Origin: Clostridiales bacterium
GTDB lineage: Bacteria > Bacillota > Clostridia > Lachnospirales > Lachnospiraceae
DNA length: 64,000 bases
NCBI GenBank assembly: GCA_012520655.1
Contig: JAAYNW010000095.1
Span: forward strand, 19,384-83,383
Reading direction: 5' to 3'
Shown here one piece after another: positions 49,965 to 59,631 of the stretch (positions are counted from its first letter, which is position 1; every line of letters begins with the position of its first letter). The notes beneath the pieces were generated by a model. The model had not been told where the DNA came from. It made no database searches and saw only the letters and a program-made list of their open reading frames with translations. Both the position numbers and the translations under genes were made by a program.

Positions 49965-52475
49965 TTATTCAAATGCCCTTAGCCGTTCCACAACGGATTT
50001 CTTATTTAGCTGTCGATTTATAATAGAGGAAATGATTACACACAATACGGCCATAAAACAAAGTAGGAGCAAAAAATTTAACCCAAAGAGCGTTGGATTG
50101 AAACCGGTAAACATGGATGAGGATGCCACCGTTACCGTAAGATAACTTCCTGCTGCCAGCATAATCCCACCCGATATAATGCAGAGCCTCAAGCTGTTTT
50201 TGAAAAGAAACCTCCAAAGCTGCTTTTTCGTCATTCCTACAGCTTGAAATATGAGTATCGTTTTTTTCTGTGCAAGCGTATCGGTAATTAGTGTATTCAC
50301 CATATTGGATACTCCGATAATCCCTAACACCAACGCCAGGAACAATCCTAAGATTGTAATAGCTGTTTTCTGATGTGTATAATAATCTCTGTCCTCATGA
50401 CGGGAGATTATACGAAGTTGAACATTATGTTCTTTTTCCAATAAACCCGTGAGTTCCTTTATTTGCTGTCCGTTAAGGCTCTCCTTTGAAATAATCTGTA
50501 TACTCGATATGCGTTCTTCATAATTGGGATAAATAGATTGAAAAAGTGTGTCCGGCATCACAATATTGCCGTAACGGATGTTGCCGGTCCCATAGTTATC
50601 CATTCTTGTTATAACAGTCATCACCGTCAACTGTTTTGTTTGATACGTCTCTGTTACATCATCGTAAAAAGACAGATCCAAGACATCGCCTGCATGAATT
50701 CTCTTGCTTTGATCAATCTGTTTATCGGTCACATCTAAATAATCAACATCCTGATACAAAATATAGCTGCCCGATTTGAATGTGTCTGTATCGAGCTGTC
50801 CCTCTTGAACTTTTATATAGGCGGATTCCTGTTCCAGCCTTCGAGCAGGTAACCCGATGATTTCTAACTTTACGTTTCCATTGGGTAATAACTGAACAAA
50901 GTTATGGCTTCCTTGTGCTTGAGCGATTGCCTCAATCTCTTCCTTGAGCTTTCCTTCAAGCTTAACCTCCGCCAAAAAAGTCTCATACGTTCTTTGAGAA
51001 ACGGTTTCTATCAAATCAGGCATGGTTTTCGCTCGGTATATGATATCAATGCTTTCTACAAAAGGCAGTTTTTCGATAGCAGAGGTGATTTCCTTTGAGA
51101 TAGGCTTATAGGGCTCGTTTAAATCCCAGAAGCCGGCGGTATGAACAATTCCAGCCTCGTCTTGATTATGCCGGTTAACCATCTTCTCAACCTGATACCC
51201 GAAAGCCACATTGCAAACCATCAAGAAAATGATTCCGCTGAGTGCAAATGAAATAACGGTAAATACTTTGTTTTTATTGCGAGGGATAAAGCGGGTAGCC
51301 TCAATAGGTGAATAGGAGGCTGCTTTCCGAAGTGTCCAGGAGCAGCTAATCCAGACCGTAAGCCATGAAAATAAGACTGTGAAACACAGTATCAGCCATA
51401 AGTCGGGTTCTTTGTAGTAAAGATAGTAATCTGTCATCCGAATGACTTCCGGAGCCAATAGCAGACCTATTCCATATCCGGCTAGAATTCCTAAAAAAAT
51501 ACCTATGCAAGCTAAAAAGCGTATTTGCTTCATGTACATGGAGCGGAGCTGTTTCTTTGATGTACCGATGGTTTTCATCATTCCAAACCATCGGATATCC
51601 GATGCCAAGGAGATGGAAAAAACATTATGAATTAAAAAATACCCGCTCATCATGATCAGTAACACGAAGAAAAGTAAAGGAAGTACAAGCGTAAATGAAT
51701 AAGCAAATTCCATATAGTACCTTGTTTGAATGGAATCTGCATCCACCAGTTCGCTTAAATCAGATAGTTCATTATAAACATCACTCTTGAGTAAAAACGG
51801 GTTCAGGTTGTTGAGCTTAACATAAATCAGGTTCTGATTTTTAGACAATTGAGGATTATAAGTGTCAATAAAGCCTCGAGCCGTATAAATTTCTTCATAT
51901 ATACTGCTGATATTTGCCAGTGGATTTTTATAGATTCCGCAGACTTTCATAGGAATCTCGGTTTCAAGCTCTTTTCCATCCTGCAATACAACTACTTGCA
52001 AGGGAAGCTCTGCACCCAATTCTTGTAATCCCAGCTTTTGTGCAAGCGTGTCCGAAATCAGAATTTGCGTGTGTTCTTGCGGGAAGTTGCCTTTAGCCAG
52101 GCTGATATAGTTGTGGGTATAAAAACCCTTATCCGGTGCAAGCAGCTCTGTCTGGACACCGGCAAACTCATCATTGTGCAAGGATGTCATGCTGCATTTT
52201 CTTACAAAGTCAGCCCATTCGACCTGTTCTTGCAGCACCACCTTTTTGTAGGTCGCTTTGCCGCCAATCAGCGCGCCGTCTGCTCCCGGTCCGGGGGCAG
52301 CTTCGGAGAATTCATACATGGTTGTAATGAAGCTGAATCCGGCTGTTAAGATAGCCGAAATCAAAACCGTTGTTAAGAAGACTGCCGTGACCATAACCAG
52401 ACTGCGATTGCGATTGGCTTTCATATTTTTTACTGCAAGTTTCTTTACGATTTTTCTGTTATTATTTTTAAACAT
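49965..52475 (-). CDS. FtsX-family ABC transporter permease (peptide/bacteriocin-resistance type)
   Basis: An 836-residue membrane protein with two FtsX modules. Hydrophobic helix at residues about 27-47, a large extracellular part, a three-helix block around residues 255-385, a further extracellular domain (about 430-700), and a final block of three helices. KNMKANRNRSLVMVTAVFLTT and GVSNMVNTLITDTLAQKKTI are typical MacB/FtsX stretches. With the ATPase and the two-component system upstream it forms the arrangement used to sense and detoxify cell-wall-active peptides. Substrate unknown. It follows the ATPase gene by 12 bases with RBS GAGGTGG. Confidence 0.88.
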   Translation of the reverse strand: MFKNNNRKIVKKLAVKNMKANRNRSLVMVTAVFLTTVLISAILTAGFSFITTMYEFSEAAPGPGADGALIGGKATYKKVVLQEQVEWADFVRKCSMTSLHNDEFAGVQTELLAPDKGFYTHNYISLAKGNFPQEHTQILISDTLAQKLGLQELGAELPLQVVVLQDGKELETEIPMKVCGIYKNPLANISSIYEEIYTARGFIDTYNPQLSKNQNLIYVKLNNLNPFLLKSDVYNELSDLSELVDADSIQTRYYMEFAYSFTLVLPLLFFVLLIMMSGYFLIHNVFSISLASDIRWFGMMKTIGTSKKQLRSMYMKQIRFLACIGIFLGILAGYGIGLLLAPEVIRMTDYYLYYKEPDLWLILCFTVLFSWLTVWISCSWTLRKAASYSPIEATRFIPRNKNKVFTVISFALSGIIFLMVCNVAFGYQVEKMVNRHNQDEAGIVHTAGFWDLNEPYKPISKEITSAIEKLPFVESIDIIYRAKTMPDLIETVSQRTYETFLAEVKLEGKLKEEIEAIAQAQGSHNFVQLLPNGNVKLEIIGLPARRLEQESAYIKVQEGQLDTDTFKSGSYILYQDVDYLDVTDKQIDQSKRIHAGDVLDLSFYDDVTETYQTKQLTVMTVITRMDNYGTGNIRYGNIVMPDTLFQSIYPNYEERISSIQIISKESLNGQQIKELTGLLEKEHNVQLRIISRHEDRDYYTHQKTAITILGLFLALVLGIIGVSNMVNTLITDTLAQKKTILIFQAVGMTKKQLWRFLFKNSLRLCIISGGIMLAAGSYLTVTVASSSMFTGFNPTLFGLNFLLLLCFMAVLCVIISSIINRQLNKKSVVERLRAFE

Positions 52476-52487
52476 TGCATCGCCACC

Positions 52488-53153
52488 TCACACCACAATC
52501 CGTCCATCTTCAATCCGCACGATGCGATCGGCAAGCTGAGCGATTACATTGTTATGGGTAATCATAACGATGGTCTGATGGAATTGCTGACTTGTCATTT
52601 TCAGAAGTCCCAACACTTCCTGACTGGTCTTGCTGTCCAAATTCCCGGTTGGTTCATCCGCAAGGATGATAGCCGGTTTGGTTACCAGTGCTCTTGCAAT
52701 TGCCACACGCTGCTGCTGTCCTCCTGAGAGGTTGTTTGGTAAGTTGTTCAGCTTTTCTGTCAGTCCCAACATCTTCACAACTTTGTCAATAAAATTTTTA
52801 TCGGGCTTTTCACCATCTAACTCTATGGGTAGAACGATGTTTTCGTAAACATTCAAAATAGGTACAAGGTTATAATTTTGGAAGATAAAGCCAATATTTC
52901 TGCGCCGGAAAATCGTGAGTTGATCGTCATTCATTTTAGATAGCTCTTTTCCACTTACTTCCACGCTGCCGGAGGTAGGAGAGTCGAGTCCGCCGAGCAT
53001 ATGCAGCAGTGTAGACTTTCCGCTTCCGGATGTGCCGACAATTGCCACAAATTCGCCCGGCTCCACATTCAAATCAACACCATCCAATGCTTTCACAAGA
53101 TTTGAATCAGTTCCATAGTATTTTTTTAGTTCATTTGTCTTTAATATGCTCAT
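52488..53153 (-). CDS. ABC transporter ATP-binding protein (MacB/LolD/BceA-type)
   Basis: A 221-residue single-cassette ATPase. Walker [10 protein letters not shown] (about residue 40), Q-loop [17 protein letters not shown], signature [15 protein letters not shown], Walker [16 protein letters not shown] and switch His in MITHNN. It is the partner of the FtsX permease 12 bases downstream; cassettes of this class drive mechanotransmission or peptide extrusion. RBS GGAGGG is present. It lies 191 bases after the kinase gene, which ends in a terminator, so the transporter may have its own regulated promoter in 53154-53344. Confidence 0.93.
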   Translation of the reverse strand: MSILKTNELKKYYGTDSNLVKALDGVDLNVEPGEFVAIVGTSGSGKSTLLHMLGGLDSPTSGSVEVSGKELSKMNDDQLTIFRRRNIGFIFQNYNLVPILNVYENIVLPIELDGEKPDKNFIDKVVKMLGLTEKLNNLPNNLSGGQQQRVAIARALVTKPAIILADEPTGNLDSKTSQEVLGLLKMTSQQFHQTIVMITHNNVIAQLADRIVRIEDGRIVV

Positions 53154-53295
53154 GGTAAGCCCTCCATTTTCACTTTATATTCTTTATTGTACAAAGCAAA
53201 TGTCACCAAAAAGTTTCAAATATAAAATCATTTGTCACAGTTTCGAGACATTTTGTTCCACGCGAAGCTGCGCATCCTGCCCGGAGGGCTTTTTA

Positions 53296-53328
53296 TTCTA
53301 TAGGAAATGCGTCGCATTCCCTATAGAA
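53296..53328. repeat. Perfect-arm inverted repeat between transporter and kinase genes
   Basis: TTCTATAGG(A/G)AATGCG arms (about 15 bp, one mismatch) almost back to back at 53296-53328. Together with the next terminator it fills part of the 191-base gap 53154-53344. It may act as a cruciform or mRNA hairpin or be a remnant of a mobile element. Confidence 0.65.
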
Positions 53329-53330
53329 AT

Positions 53331-53357
53331 AAAAAAAGACAGCTTCAAAGCTGCCTT
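53331..53357 (-). terminator. Rho-independent terminator of the two-component operon
   Basis: Minus-strand stem GGCAGCTT / AAGCTGTC overlapping the last codons of the kinase frame, followed by TTTTTTTATTT. Confidence 0.85.
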
Positions 53358-54381
53358 TCGTTTGGGAGGAACACCGAGAAGGTGGAACCTTTACCTATTT
53401 CGGATTTCACCTGAATATAGCCCCCCTGTTTAGTGATAACTTCGCGACACAGATAAAGGCCAATTCCGATGCCGCTGAACTCATGTACATCATCTTCGCG
53501 ATAGAAACGTTTGAATATCTGTGCATAGTGTTGTTCCATGATGCCCTTTCCTGTGTCGGCAATGTCGACTTTGGTTACCATTTCCCATCGCACCGCTGCT
53601 ACGGATATTCTACCGCCTGACGGTGTGTACTTCACTGCATTATCCAAAATGTTAAAAAGGGCTTCTGCTGTCCATTTTTTATCATGGGGAACAATGATGG
53701 CAGGATCACAATCCACGACTACTTCTATTTTTTTCGATCTGCCGTTCGTTCAATGCCGGAAAGTGCAATACCTATGGTATCATAAATTGGTGCGGGAGAG
53801 ACGGAAAGGGTAATCACGCCAGTTTCCAGCCGGGACATCTTCACCATTGCCTGCATTAAGAAATCCAGCTTGTCAATTTGCGATTTCATCAATTCATGAA
53901 ACTCCCGTGCTTTTTCCGGCGTAAGGTGTCGTTCCAGCAAAGTGGAATTATACATTTTCAGATTTGTCACCGGCGTTTTTACTTGATGAGAAATATCAGA
54001 TGTTATTTCCTGTATGGATTGCTTTTCCTCCTGAACCTGTCTTTTTCCGTTCTGCATAATCTCGTATAGGCGCTGGAGCTTATAATTGAATTTTCCAATC
54101 AATGTCTCTGATTCTAACTCAAAGTTCATATCCTCCTTTTCGTTTACAATGTCATCAATACACCCATTCAAAGAATCAGAAAATGCCGTCAGTTTTCTTT
54201 TTATCAGGCTGATCAAAGTAATTCCCAGCAGAAGAATCAACAGGGAGAATATGATAGCTGCTCCAAGGATTACTCGGTTTTTGGTATTGTAAAATAAAAT
54301 GATATAAAAACATACCGTAAGGACAAGAAAAGCGACACCAACTCCGATAAAGATTCCGTCTGTAGATAAATTCTTTTTCAT
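53345..54381 (-). pseudogene. Sensor histidine kinase split by a -1 frameshift at an A7 tract
   Basis: Two adjacent frames encode one kinase. The first (54381-53725, 218 residues) has two membrane helices, a HAMP-like linker, the HisKA motif SDISHQVKTPVTNLKMYN and SRLETGVITLS, then stops at TAG right after CGAAAAAAA. The second frame (to 53345, about 127 residues) continues smoothly with EVVVDCDPAIIVPHDKKW and the ATPase motifs NILDNAVKYTPSGG, DTGKGI and GIGIGLYLC. A -1 shift at the A7 tract (53734-53728), or one extra A, restores a normal 345-residue kinase. It could be a sequencing error, a real mutation, or programmed slippage. Its ATG overlaps the regulator stop (ATGA). Confidence 0.82.
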
Positions 54382-55058
54382 TCCGTATCTCCTGCCCACA
54401 GGTAGCCCATTCCGTAAACTGTTTTAATATATTTTCTGCCCTCAGTTTCTATCTTGCTTCTTAAGCGATTGATATTGACGGTTAATGCGTGTTCGTCCAC
54501 AAAGTTTGCATCTGAATCGTACAACTTTTCCAGAAGTACCTGTCGGGTAAGAAGTATACCGGGATTGTTCGCAAAGATTTTCAGAAATTTATACTCTGTG
54601 GGTGTGAAAACAATAGGTTCATTCTTAACGGTTGCTGTCAGCTTGTCGAAGTCTATTACAAGGTCTCCGCATATATAAAGCTTTTGAGCTTTCGGCCCAC
54701 CCGACCGCTTCAAAACAGCGGCTACTTTTTTTCTAAAAATATTGATGTTGAACGGTTTTGTAATGTAATCATCTGCACCTAAATCAAAACCTTTCATTAT
54801 ATCGACTTCCAAATCGCGGGCAGTCAGAAAAATTACAGGGATATCCTGTGTAGACCTGATTTTTTTGCAAAGCTCAAATCCGTCACCGTCTGGCAGATTC
54901 ACGTCCAAAATCACCAAATCAAAAGCTTCATTCTTTATTTTTTCAAGGGCTGCTACCGCATCATGAACGGGAACAATTTTATATGCATCCAGTTCAAGGT
55001 TATAGCACAAACCGGAATTTAACATCACATCGTCTTCTACTACGAGAATTTGTTTCAT
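54378..55058 (-). CDS. OmpR/VanR-type response regulator of the FtsX transporter system
   Basis: A 226-residue regulator. Receiver: VVEDDVML acidic pair, Asp in LVILDVNLPDGDG (about residue 51), Thr in FLTARD, Lys in DYITKPFNINIF. C-terminal winged helix: FTPTEYKFLKIFANNPGILLTRQVLLEKLYD and the DEHALTVNINRLRSKIE recognition helix, ending VYGMGYLW. It is first in a regulator-kinase unit upstream of the FtsX transporter and probably induces it. Good RBS (AAAAGGAG). If the split kinase is truly inactive, this regulator would lack its cognate input. Confidence 0.93.
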   Translation of the reverse strand: MKQILVVEDDVMLNSGLCYNLELDAYKIVPVHDAVAALEKIKNEAFDLVILDVNLPDGDGFELCKKIRSTQDIPVIFLTARDLEVDIMKGFDLGADDYITKPFNINIFRKKVAAVLKRSGGPKAQKLYICGDLVIDFDKLTATVKNEPIVFTPTEYKFLKIFANNPGILLTRQVLLEKLYDSDANFVDEHALTVNINRLRSKIETEGRKYIKTVYGMGYLWAGDTE

Positions 55059-55208
55059 TCTATCGCTCCTTTTTTGACTTTTTATGCCATCAGAAGTCCT
55101 TGCTACTTTTTTCCTATGTTAATTATAATTTATATGGTCACAATATACAAGCCGGTCTACCTTTCATCCTATCTGTCGGGCATCCGTCCTCGCCTTGCAG
55201 TGCATAAG

Positions 55209-55241
55209 CAAAAGAAAAGCCGTAGGACCTGAAATCCTACG
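55209..55241 (-). terminator. Probable terminator after the P-type Ca ATPase
   Basis: Minus-strand stem CGTAGGA / TCCTACG with a 7-base loop, followed by GCTTTTCTTTT, 74 bases after the stop at 55315. Confidence 0.7.
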
Positions 55242-55314
55242 ACTAATCTTAGAGCTATAAACATCCTTATTAACACGAGGCTTTCGCCACCCGCTTTAAT
55301 TGTGTTCTTAAAAT

Positions 55315-57966
55315 TTATCTATTGGTAATCTTCTTCGCCAATTCTCCACCGAGCATCGGTACTAAGGCCAGTATCAAAGAAACTGCAATCTGGTCAAACG
55401 TAAGCCTAACCGTCCCGAAGATCGGATTGAGAACAGGTATATAAATGCTCGCAAGCAAGAACGCCAAGGATGCAATTACGCATTTATTGAGATAACCGTT
55501 CTCGAAAACATGCATCTTGAAAATAGAAACCTTTTCGGACCGTGAAGAGTATGCACGGAGCAATTCACCCAATACCAACGCCAAGAAGCAGCCTGTACGC
55601 GCCACATCGAGGTTATCATGAAAATAATAACCATAAGAAAATGCCCCTAAGGTGCCGATAGTTAAAGCAATACTCTGGATTCCGACGGCAATCGCCATTT
55701 TCCGGTCAACGATAGGTTCGGAAGGATCTCTCGGATGACGATCCATCACACCGGGTTCTTCCTTCTCCATACCGAGAGCAAAGGCCGGGAAAGCATCCGT
55801 AATCAAGTTGACCGAAAGGAGCTGAATCGCAACCAACGGTACAGGCATGCCCACCAGCATGGCGATAAAAATAACGAGAATCTCTCCGATATTACAGGAG
55901 AGCAGGAAGCCGACAACTTTACGGATGTTGCCATAAATAGTACGCCCTTCGGCAACGGCTCTTACAATACTTGCAAAGTTATCATCTGTCAATATCATAT
56001 CTGCTGCTTCCTTGGATACATCCGTACCGGTGATTCCCATAGCTACACCGATGTCGGCATGTTTCAAGGACGGTGCATCGTTTACGCCATCGCCAGTCAT
56101 GGCCGCAATATCACCGTTAGCTCTTACAGCATCCACAAGACGTACTTTATGTTCCGGAGATACTCGAGCAAATACATTGACGGTCTTAACTCGCTCCCGC
56201 AACTGCTCATCGTCCATCCCGGAAATCTCACGCCCTTCCACAGCAACGGCATCATCTTCAACTATACCAAGCTGACGGCCGATTGCGGTGGCTGTGATCT
56301 TATGGTCGCCGGTAATCATCTTAACCCGAATACCCGCTTTCTTACAAACATTAATCGCATCTTTCGCTTCTTCTCTGGGCGGATCAATCATTCCGACAAG
56401 ACCTACAAAAATCAAATCGTTCTCCGATTCAAAGGAAGTGTCTACTTTGTCCACCTGCTTGTATGCGGCACCTATTACGCGAAGTGCCGATTCCGCAAAA
56501 TTCTGATTTGCCGCAAGGATTTCCTGACGCTTCTCGTCGGTCAATTCCTGTACGGTTCCGTTCAAATCAATAGAAGCACAACGCCGAAGCAGTTCGTCGG
56601 GAGCTCCTTTTGTATACATTACAGTCTTACCGTCGATGTTATGGAACGTGGACATCAGCTTCCTGTCGGAATCAAAGGGAATCTCCTGAATACGCGGATA
56701 TTTTTTATCCCATTCAGCCTTTATCATCCCTACCTTGTGCGCAAGCACTACCATCGCACCTTCCGTAGGATCGCCCACAATAGCTTCTTTATTCGGATCG
56801 TAAATCGCATCGTTACATAACAGGATACATTCCAGAACCTTCCGAACCGCATCGGCTTTCTTATTGCCGGAAGCATCAGTAATCTCTCCGTTCGGACTAT
56901 AGCCCGTGCCGCTTACATCATATAGCTCTCTTCCGTCATATATCCTCTGTATGGTCATCTTATTCTGCGTCAGGGTACCCGTCTTGTCCGAGCAGATAAC
57001 CGTGGTACTGCCCAACGTCTCAACTGCGCTCAAACGCTTGATAATCGCATTGCATTTTACCATCCTCTGCATACCCATAGCCAAAACTACAGTAACAACA
57101 ACGGTAAGTCCTTCCGGAATCGCAGCAACAGCTAAAGATACGGATGTCATAAAAATATCAAAGAGATCCATCCCCCGCAGCAGACCGAGCAGAAAAATAA
57201 TCGCACAGATCGACAGACAGACAATACCTAACAGCTTCCCGAGATTGTCCAGCTTCTTCTGAAGCGGAGTTGCTTCATCGCTGCTGCTGTTAAGCATACC
57301 GGCTATATTTCCCATCTGGGTATTCATACCGGTATCGGTTATAACTCCCTTTCCACGTCCGTATGTAATCACCGTTCCCATGTAAGCGCTGTTAATACGG
57401 TCACCCAGACTTGCATCCTCAGGCAGGACTGCCTTCGCATCCTTCTCTACCGGAACCGATTCTCCGGTTAGGGCAGCTTCATCAACTTTGAGGTTAATGG
57501 CTTCCACCAGACGCAGGTCGGCCGGTATATAATCGCCTGCTTCTAGAATAACCACATCCCCGGGAACCACTTCGTGAGAAGCAATCTCAACAACTTGACC
57601 GTCACGCAATGCCTTTGCATGCGGACTTGCCATTTCTTTGAGCGCTTTCAACGCGTTGCTGGCTTTATTTTCCTGATATACACCAAGAAAGGTATTAAGC
57701 ACAACAATAGCCAGAATAACAATACCTTCCAATTCTTCTCCAAGAAGAATCGAAATCACTGCAGCTACAATCAGTATCAGGACTAAAAAATCCTTGAGCT
57801 GGTCCAATGCCATTCCTAAAATGGACTTCTCTTTGCCGCCCTCAAGGCGGTTAGGGCCGTATCTTTGAATGCGCTCCGTGGCTTCCTTACCGGAAAGGCC
57901 GGTGGACAGATCAACTTGTAGGGCTTCCGCGGTCTCTGAGGCGGATAGGTTAAAATATTTCTTCAC
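55315..57966 (-). CDS. Calcium-type P2 cation-translocating ATPase
   Basis: An 883-residue P-type ATPase of the SERCA/PMCA-like class found in bacteria. N-terminal cation ATPase domain (LSGKEATERIQRYGPNRLEGG), actuator ALTGESVPVEKDA, ion-site helix with IPEGL (VAAIPEGLTVVVT), phosphorylation site CSDKTGTLTQNKM, and hinge MTGDGVNDAPSLKHADIGVAMG. Membrane helix M6 SVNLITDAFPA carries the N..TD ion ligands. It should pump Ca2+ (perhaps Mn2+) out of the cytosol. Start is GTG with GGAGG 6 bases before it. A structured leader lies upstream. Confidence 0.92.
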   Translation of the reverse strand: MKKYFNLSASETAEALQVDLSTGLSGKEATERIQRYGPNRLEGGKEKSILGMALDQLKDFLVLILIVAAVISILLGEELEGIVILAIVVLNTFLGVYQENKASNALKALKEMASPHAKALRDGQVVEIASHEVVPGDVVILEAGDYIPADLRLVEAINLKVDEAALTGESVPVEKDAKAVLPEDASLGDRINSAYMGTVITYGRGKGVITDTGMNTQMGNIAGMLNSSSDEATPLQKKLDNLGKLLGIVCLSICAIIFLLGLLRGMDLFDIFMTSVSLAVAAIPEGLTVVVTVVLAMGMQRMVKCNAIIKRLSAVETLGSTTVICSDKTGTLTQNKMTIQRIYDGRELYDVSGTGYSPNGEITDASGNKKADAVRKVLECILLCNDAIYDPNKEAIVGDPTEGAMVVLAHKVGMIKAEWDKKYPRIQEIPFDSDRKLMSTFHNIDGKTVMYTKGAPDELLRRCASIDLNGTVQELTDEKRQEILAANQNFAESALRVIGAAYKQVDKVDTSFESENDLIFVGLVGMIDPPREEAKDAINVCKKAGIRVKMITGDHKITATAIGRQLGIVEDDAVAVEGREISGMDDEQLRERVKTVNVFARVSPEHKVRLVDAVRANGDIAAMTGDGVNDAPSLKHADIGVAMGITGTDVSKEAADMILTDDNFASIVRAVAEGRTIYGNIRKVVGFLLSCNIGEILVIFIAMLVGMPVPLVAIQLLSVNLITDAFPAFALGMEKEEPGVMDRHPRDPSEPIVDRKMAIAVGIQSIALTIGTLGAFSYGYYFHDNLDVARTGCFLALVLGELLRAYSSRSEKVSIFKMHVFENGYLNKCVIASLAFLLASIYIPVLNPIFGTVRLTFDQIAVSLILALVPMLGGELAKKITNR

Positions 57967-58110
57967 AGCATACCTCCATTATTTAATATATGCACGGAAC
58001 CCACAGTTCTCCTGACAAAATCTCTGCTTCTCCGTGCTACACGCGATACGCAGCCCGCTACATTCAATTAGCTTTCTGTCGTATCCTTACACTACAAAAA
58101 GTAGCATATC
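57967..58110 (-). promoter_or_regulatory. Leader region of the Ca-type ATPase gene with hairpin
   Basis: The 300-base gap 57967-58266 contains a region of higher GC just upstream of the ATPase, with perfect 7-bp arms GCACGGA (minus, 58037-58031) and TCCGTGC (57998-57992) and other pairing possibilities. It does not match a riboswitch consensus that I can recall. The remainder, 58111-58217, is AT-rich; the collagen-like gene terminator follows at 58218-58246. Confidence 0.35.
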
Positions 58111-58217
58111 ATAATTATGAAAAAACTGATAGTACCTTTCGCTTTATTATATTTTTTTATATTTTGGATAAATAAATTTATACGAAGCCCCAAGCCTCTT
58201 TCACAACTTTCACAATA

Positions 58218-58246
58218 AGAAGGGGCTGTTTTTTACAGCCCCTTCT
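58218..58246 (-). terminator. Terminator of the collagen-like gene
   Basis: Perfect 12-bp stem AGAAGGGGCTGT / ACAGCCCCTTCT with a 5-base loop, 20 bases after the stop at 58267. The minus-strand tail is TATTGTGAAAG, with few T residues. Confidence 0.75.
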
Positions 58247-58266
58247 ATACCGGATAACCGTTGTCT

Positions 58267-59463
58267 TTAAGCTATTCTGTGCATTGACCACACAATACCT
58301 TCCGAACCAACGCCTCCCAGATTTAAACCTACGGTCAGACCATCTGCTTCATAAAACAGTCCGACTACTTCTCCTTGCGTTAATTCCACATCTCCCGCCA
58401 AGGTAACAGTGCCGTTTCCTAATATAGCTCTCAATTCGATGAGAAGTGCTACATCAATATTAACCACCGGGAACAAACCGCTTATCAAATCATCGTTCGA
58501 GGGTGATGTCCTGCGCACTACGAAGGAGGGATTCGCGTCATCCACTGCTACACTTAATGCCGCTGTGGTCGAATAGTTAATTGTTGCCTTAATCGAATAT
58601 CTGCCGGTTTCCGGAACTTCAAAATCACCGGTCGTAGGATCAAAGCCTAAATTACCGTAAAAAGGATCTAATACCGACCATCCTGTAATCTGCGCACTTG
58701 TTGTTACGCCTAATGCAGTTCTAAAAGCCGAGAATCCTGTTTGTGCAAAAGACGGACCTGTCGGACCTGTCGGGCCTCCCGGACCTGTTGCTCCTCCCGG
58801 ACCTGTCGCTCCTGCCGGGCCTGTTGCTCCCGCCGGACCTGTAGCTCCTGCCGGGCCTGTCGCTCCTGCCGGGCCTGTTGCTCCCGCTGGACCTGTTGCT
58901 CCCGCCGGACCTGTCGCTCCTGCCGGGCCTGTCGCTCCTGCCGGGCCTGTTGCTCCCGCCGGACCTGTTGCTCCCGCCGGACCTGTTGCTCCCGCCGGAC
59001 CTGTTGCGCCTGCCGGACCTGTTGCTCCCGCCGGGCCTGTTGCTCCCGCCGGACCTGTTGCTCCTGCCGGACCTGTTGCTCCCGCCGGACCTGTAGGACC
59101 TGTAGGACCTGTTGCTCCGCCTGCCGGACCTGTCGCGCCCGTGGCTCCGGTCGCACCGGTAGGTCCTTGAAGTGTAGAAGCACCGAGTGCACTATCCATT
59201 TTTGCTTTTAAAATGAACTGATTGAGAACGGCACTGTCTAACAGGTCGCGAACGTTTTCATTTACCTCTATGATTTCATCAATAGTCGGATTGGGACCGG
59301 TTATACCCGGAAGGGTTCCCAATGCGTATTGAATCTTTTCACCTTCGGCATTTAATATATGACTTAATCCCAGCTCCTCCAAGGCTATGGAGGCCAAAAT
59401 ATAATTAATTGCATCATCTCTGCTAATCGGAGGACTTATCTCCGGAAATCTTGGTAATGACAT
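58267..59463 (-). CDS. Collagen-like repeat protein, exosporium BclA type
   Basis: A 398-residue protein with three parts. Residues 1-98 form a helical N-terminal region ([24 protein letters not shown]) of the type seen in clostridial spore or surface collagen-like proteins. Residues about 99-235 are Gly-X-Y repeats dominated by GPAGAT hexapeptides. The C-terminal ~160 residues form a beta-rich, BclA-C/TNF-like trimerisation domain ([35 protein letters not shown] region). There is no signal peptide, as expected for a spore-coat protein assembled from the mother cell. Threonines in the repeats are likely glycan sites. RBS AAGGAG; own terminator. Confidence 0.88.
   Translation of the reverse strand: MSLPRFPEISPPISRDDAINYILASIALEELGLSHILNAEGEKIQYALGTLPGITGPNPTIDEIIEVNENVRDLLDSAVLNQFILKAKMDSALGASTLQGPTGATGATGATGPAGGATGPTGPTGPAGATGPAGATGPAGATGPAGATGPAGATGPAGATGPAGATGPAGATGPAGATGPAGATGPAGATGPAGATGPAGATGPAGATGPAGATGPAGATGPGGATGPGGPTGPTGPSFAQTGFSAFRTALGVTTSAQITGWSVLDPFYGNLGFDPTTGDFEVPETGRYSIKATINYSTTAALSVAVDDANPSFVVRRTSPSNDDLISGLFPVVNIDVALLIELRAILGNGTVTLAGDVELTQGEVVGLFYEADGLTVGLNLGGVGSEGIVWSMHRIA
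58755..59170 (-). repeat. 18-bp tandem repeat array coding GPAGAT collagen units
   Basis: About 16 near-identical 18-base units (GGACCTGCCGGAGCAACA on the coding strand, with C/T and G/A third-base variants), flanked by degenerate Gly-X-Y units. Copy number can change in frame by recombination or slippage. Confidence 0.93.
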
Positions 59464-59591
59464 ACTTTTATCTCCTTATGGTATTGTTATTACTTTATCT
59501 TCTATTTATTATATGCGTAATAACTCGATAAGTGCATATTATTGGCATATTATGAAGTTCGGAATCATATGCTAATATTTTGGATATTTAT

Positions 59592-59626
59592 AATGCCCGG
59601 CCAACTTATAAAAATTGGCCGGGCAT
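59592..59626 (-). terminator. Terminator of the DUF5050-like gene
   Basis: Perfect 13-bp stem AATGCCCGGCCAA / TTGGCCGGGCATT with a 10-base loop, 5 bases after the stop at 59632. The T-run is poor on both strands. Confidence 0.75.
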
Positions 59627-59631
59627 TATCA

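Noticed and set aside
57967..58110. yybP-ykoY manganese riboswitch upstream of the cation ATPase
   Set aside because: The conserved GGGGAGUAG-type core and the partner loop are not visible; kept only as a generic structured leader.
58755..59170. Possible CRISPR array
   Set aside because: The 18-bp units are contiguous, without unique spacers, and encode Gly-X-Y in frame.
58741..59211. Cys/Arg-rich plus-strand frame and Arg/Gln-rich minus-strand frame across the collagen repeat
   Set aside because: Both are frame shadows of the 18-bp GPAGAT array and have no RBS or plausible protein features.
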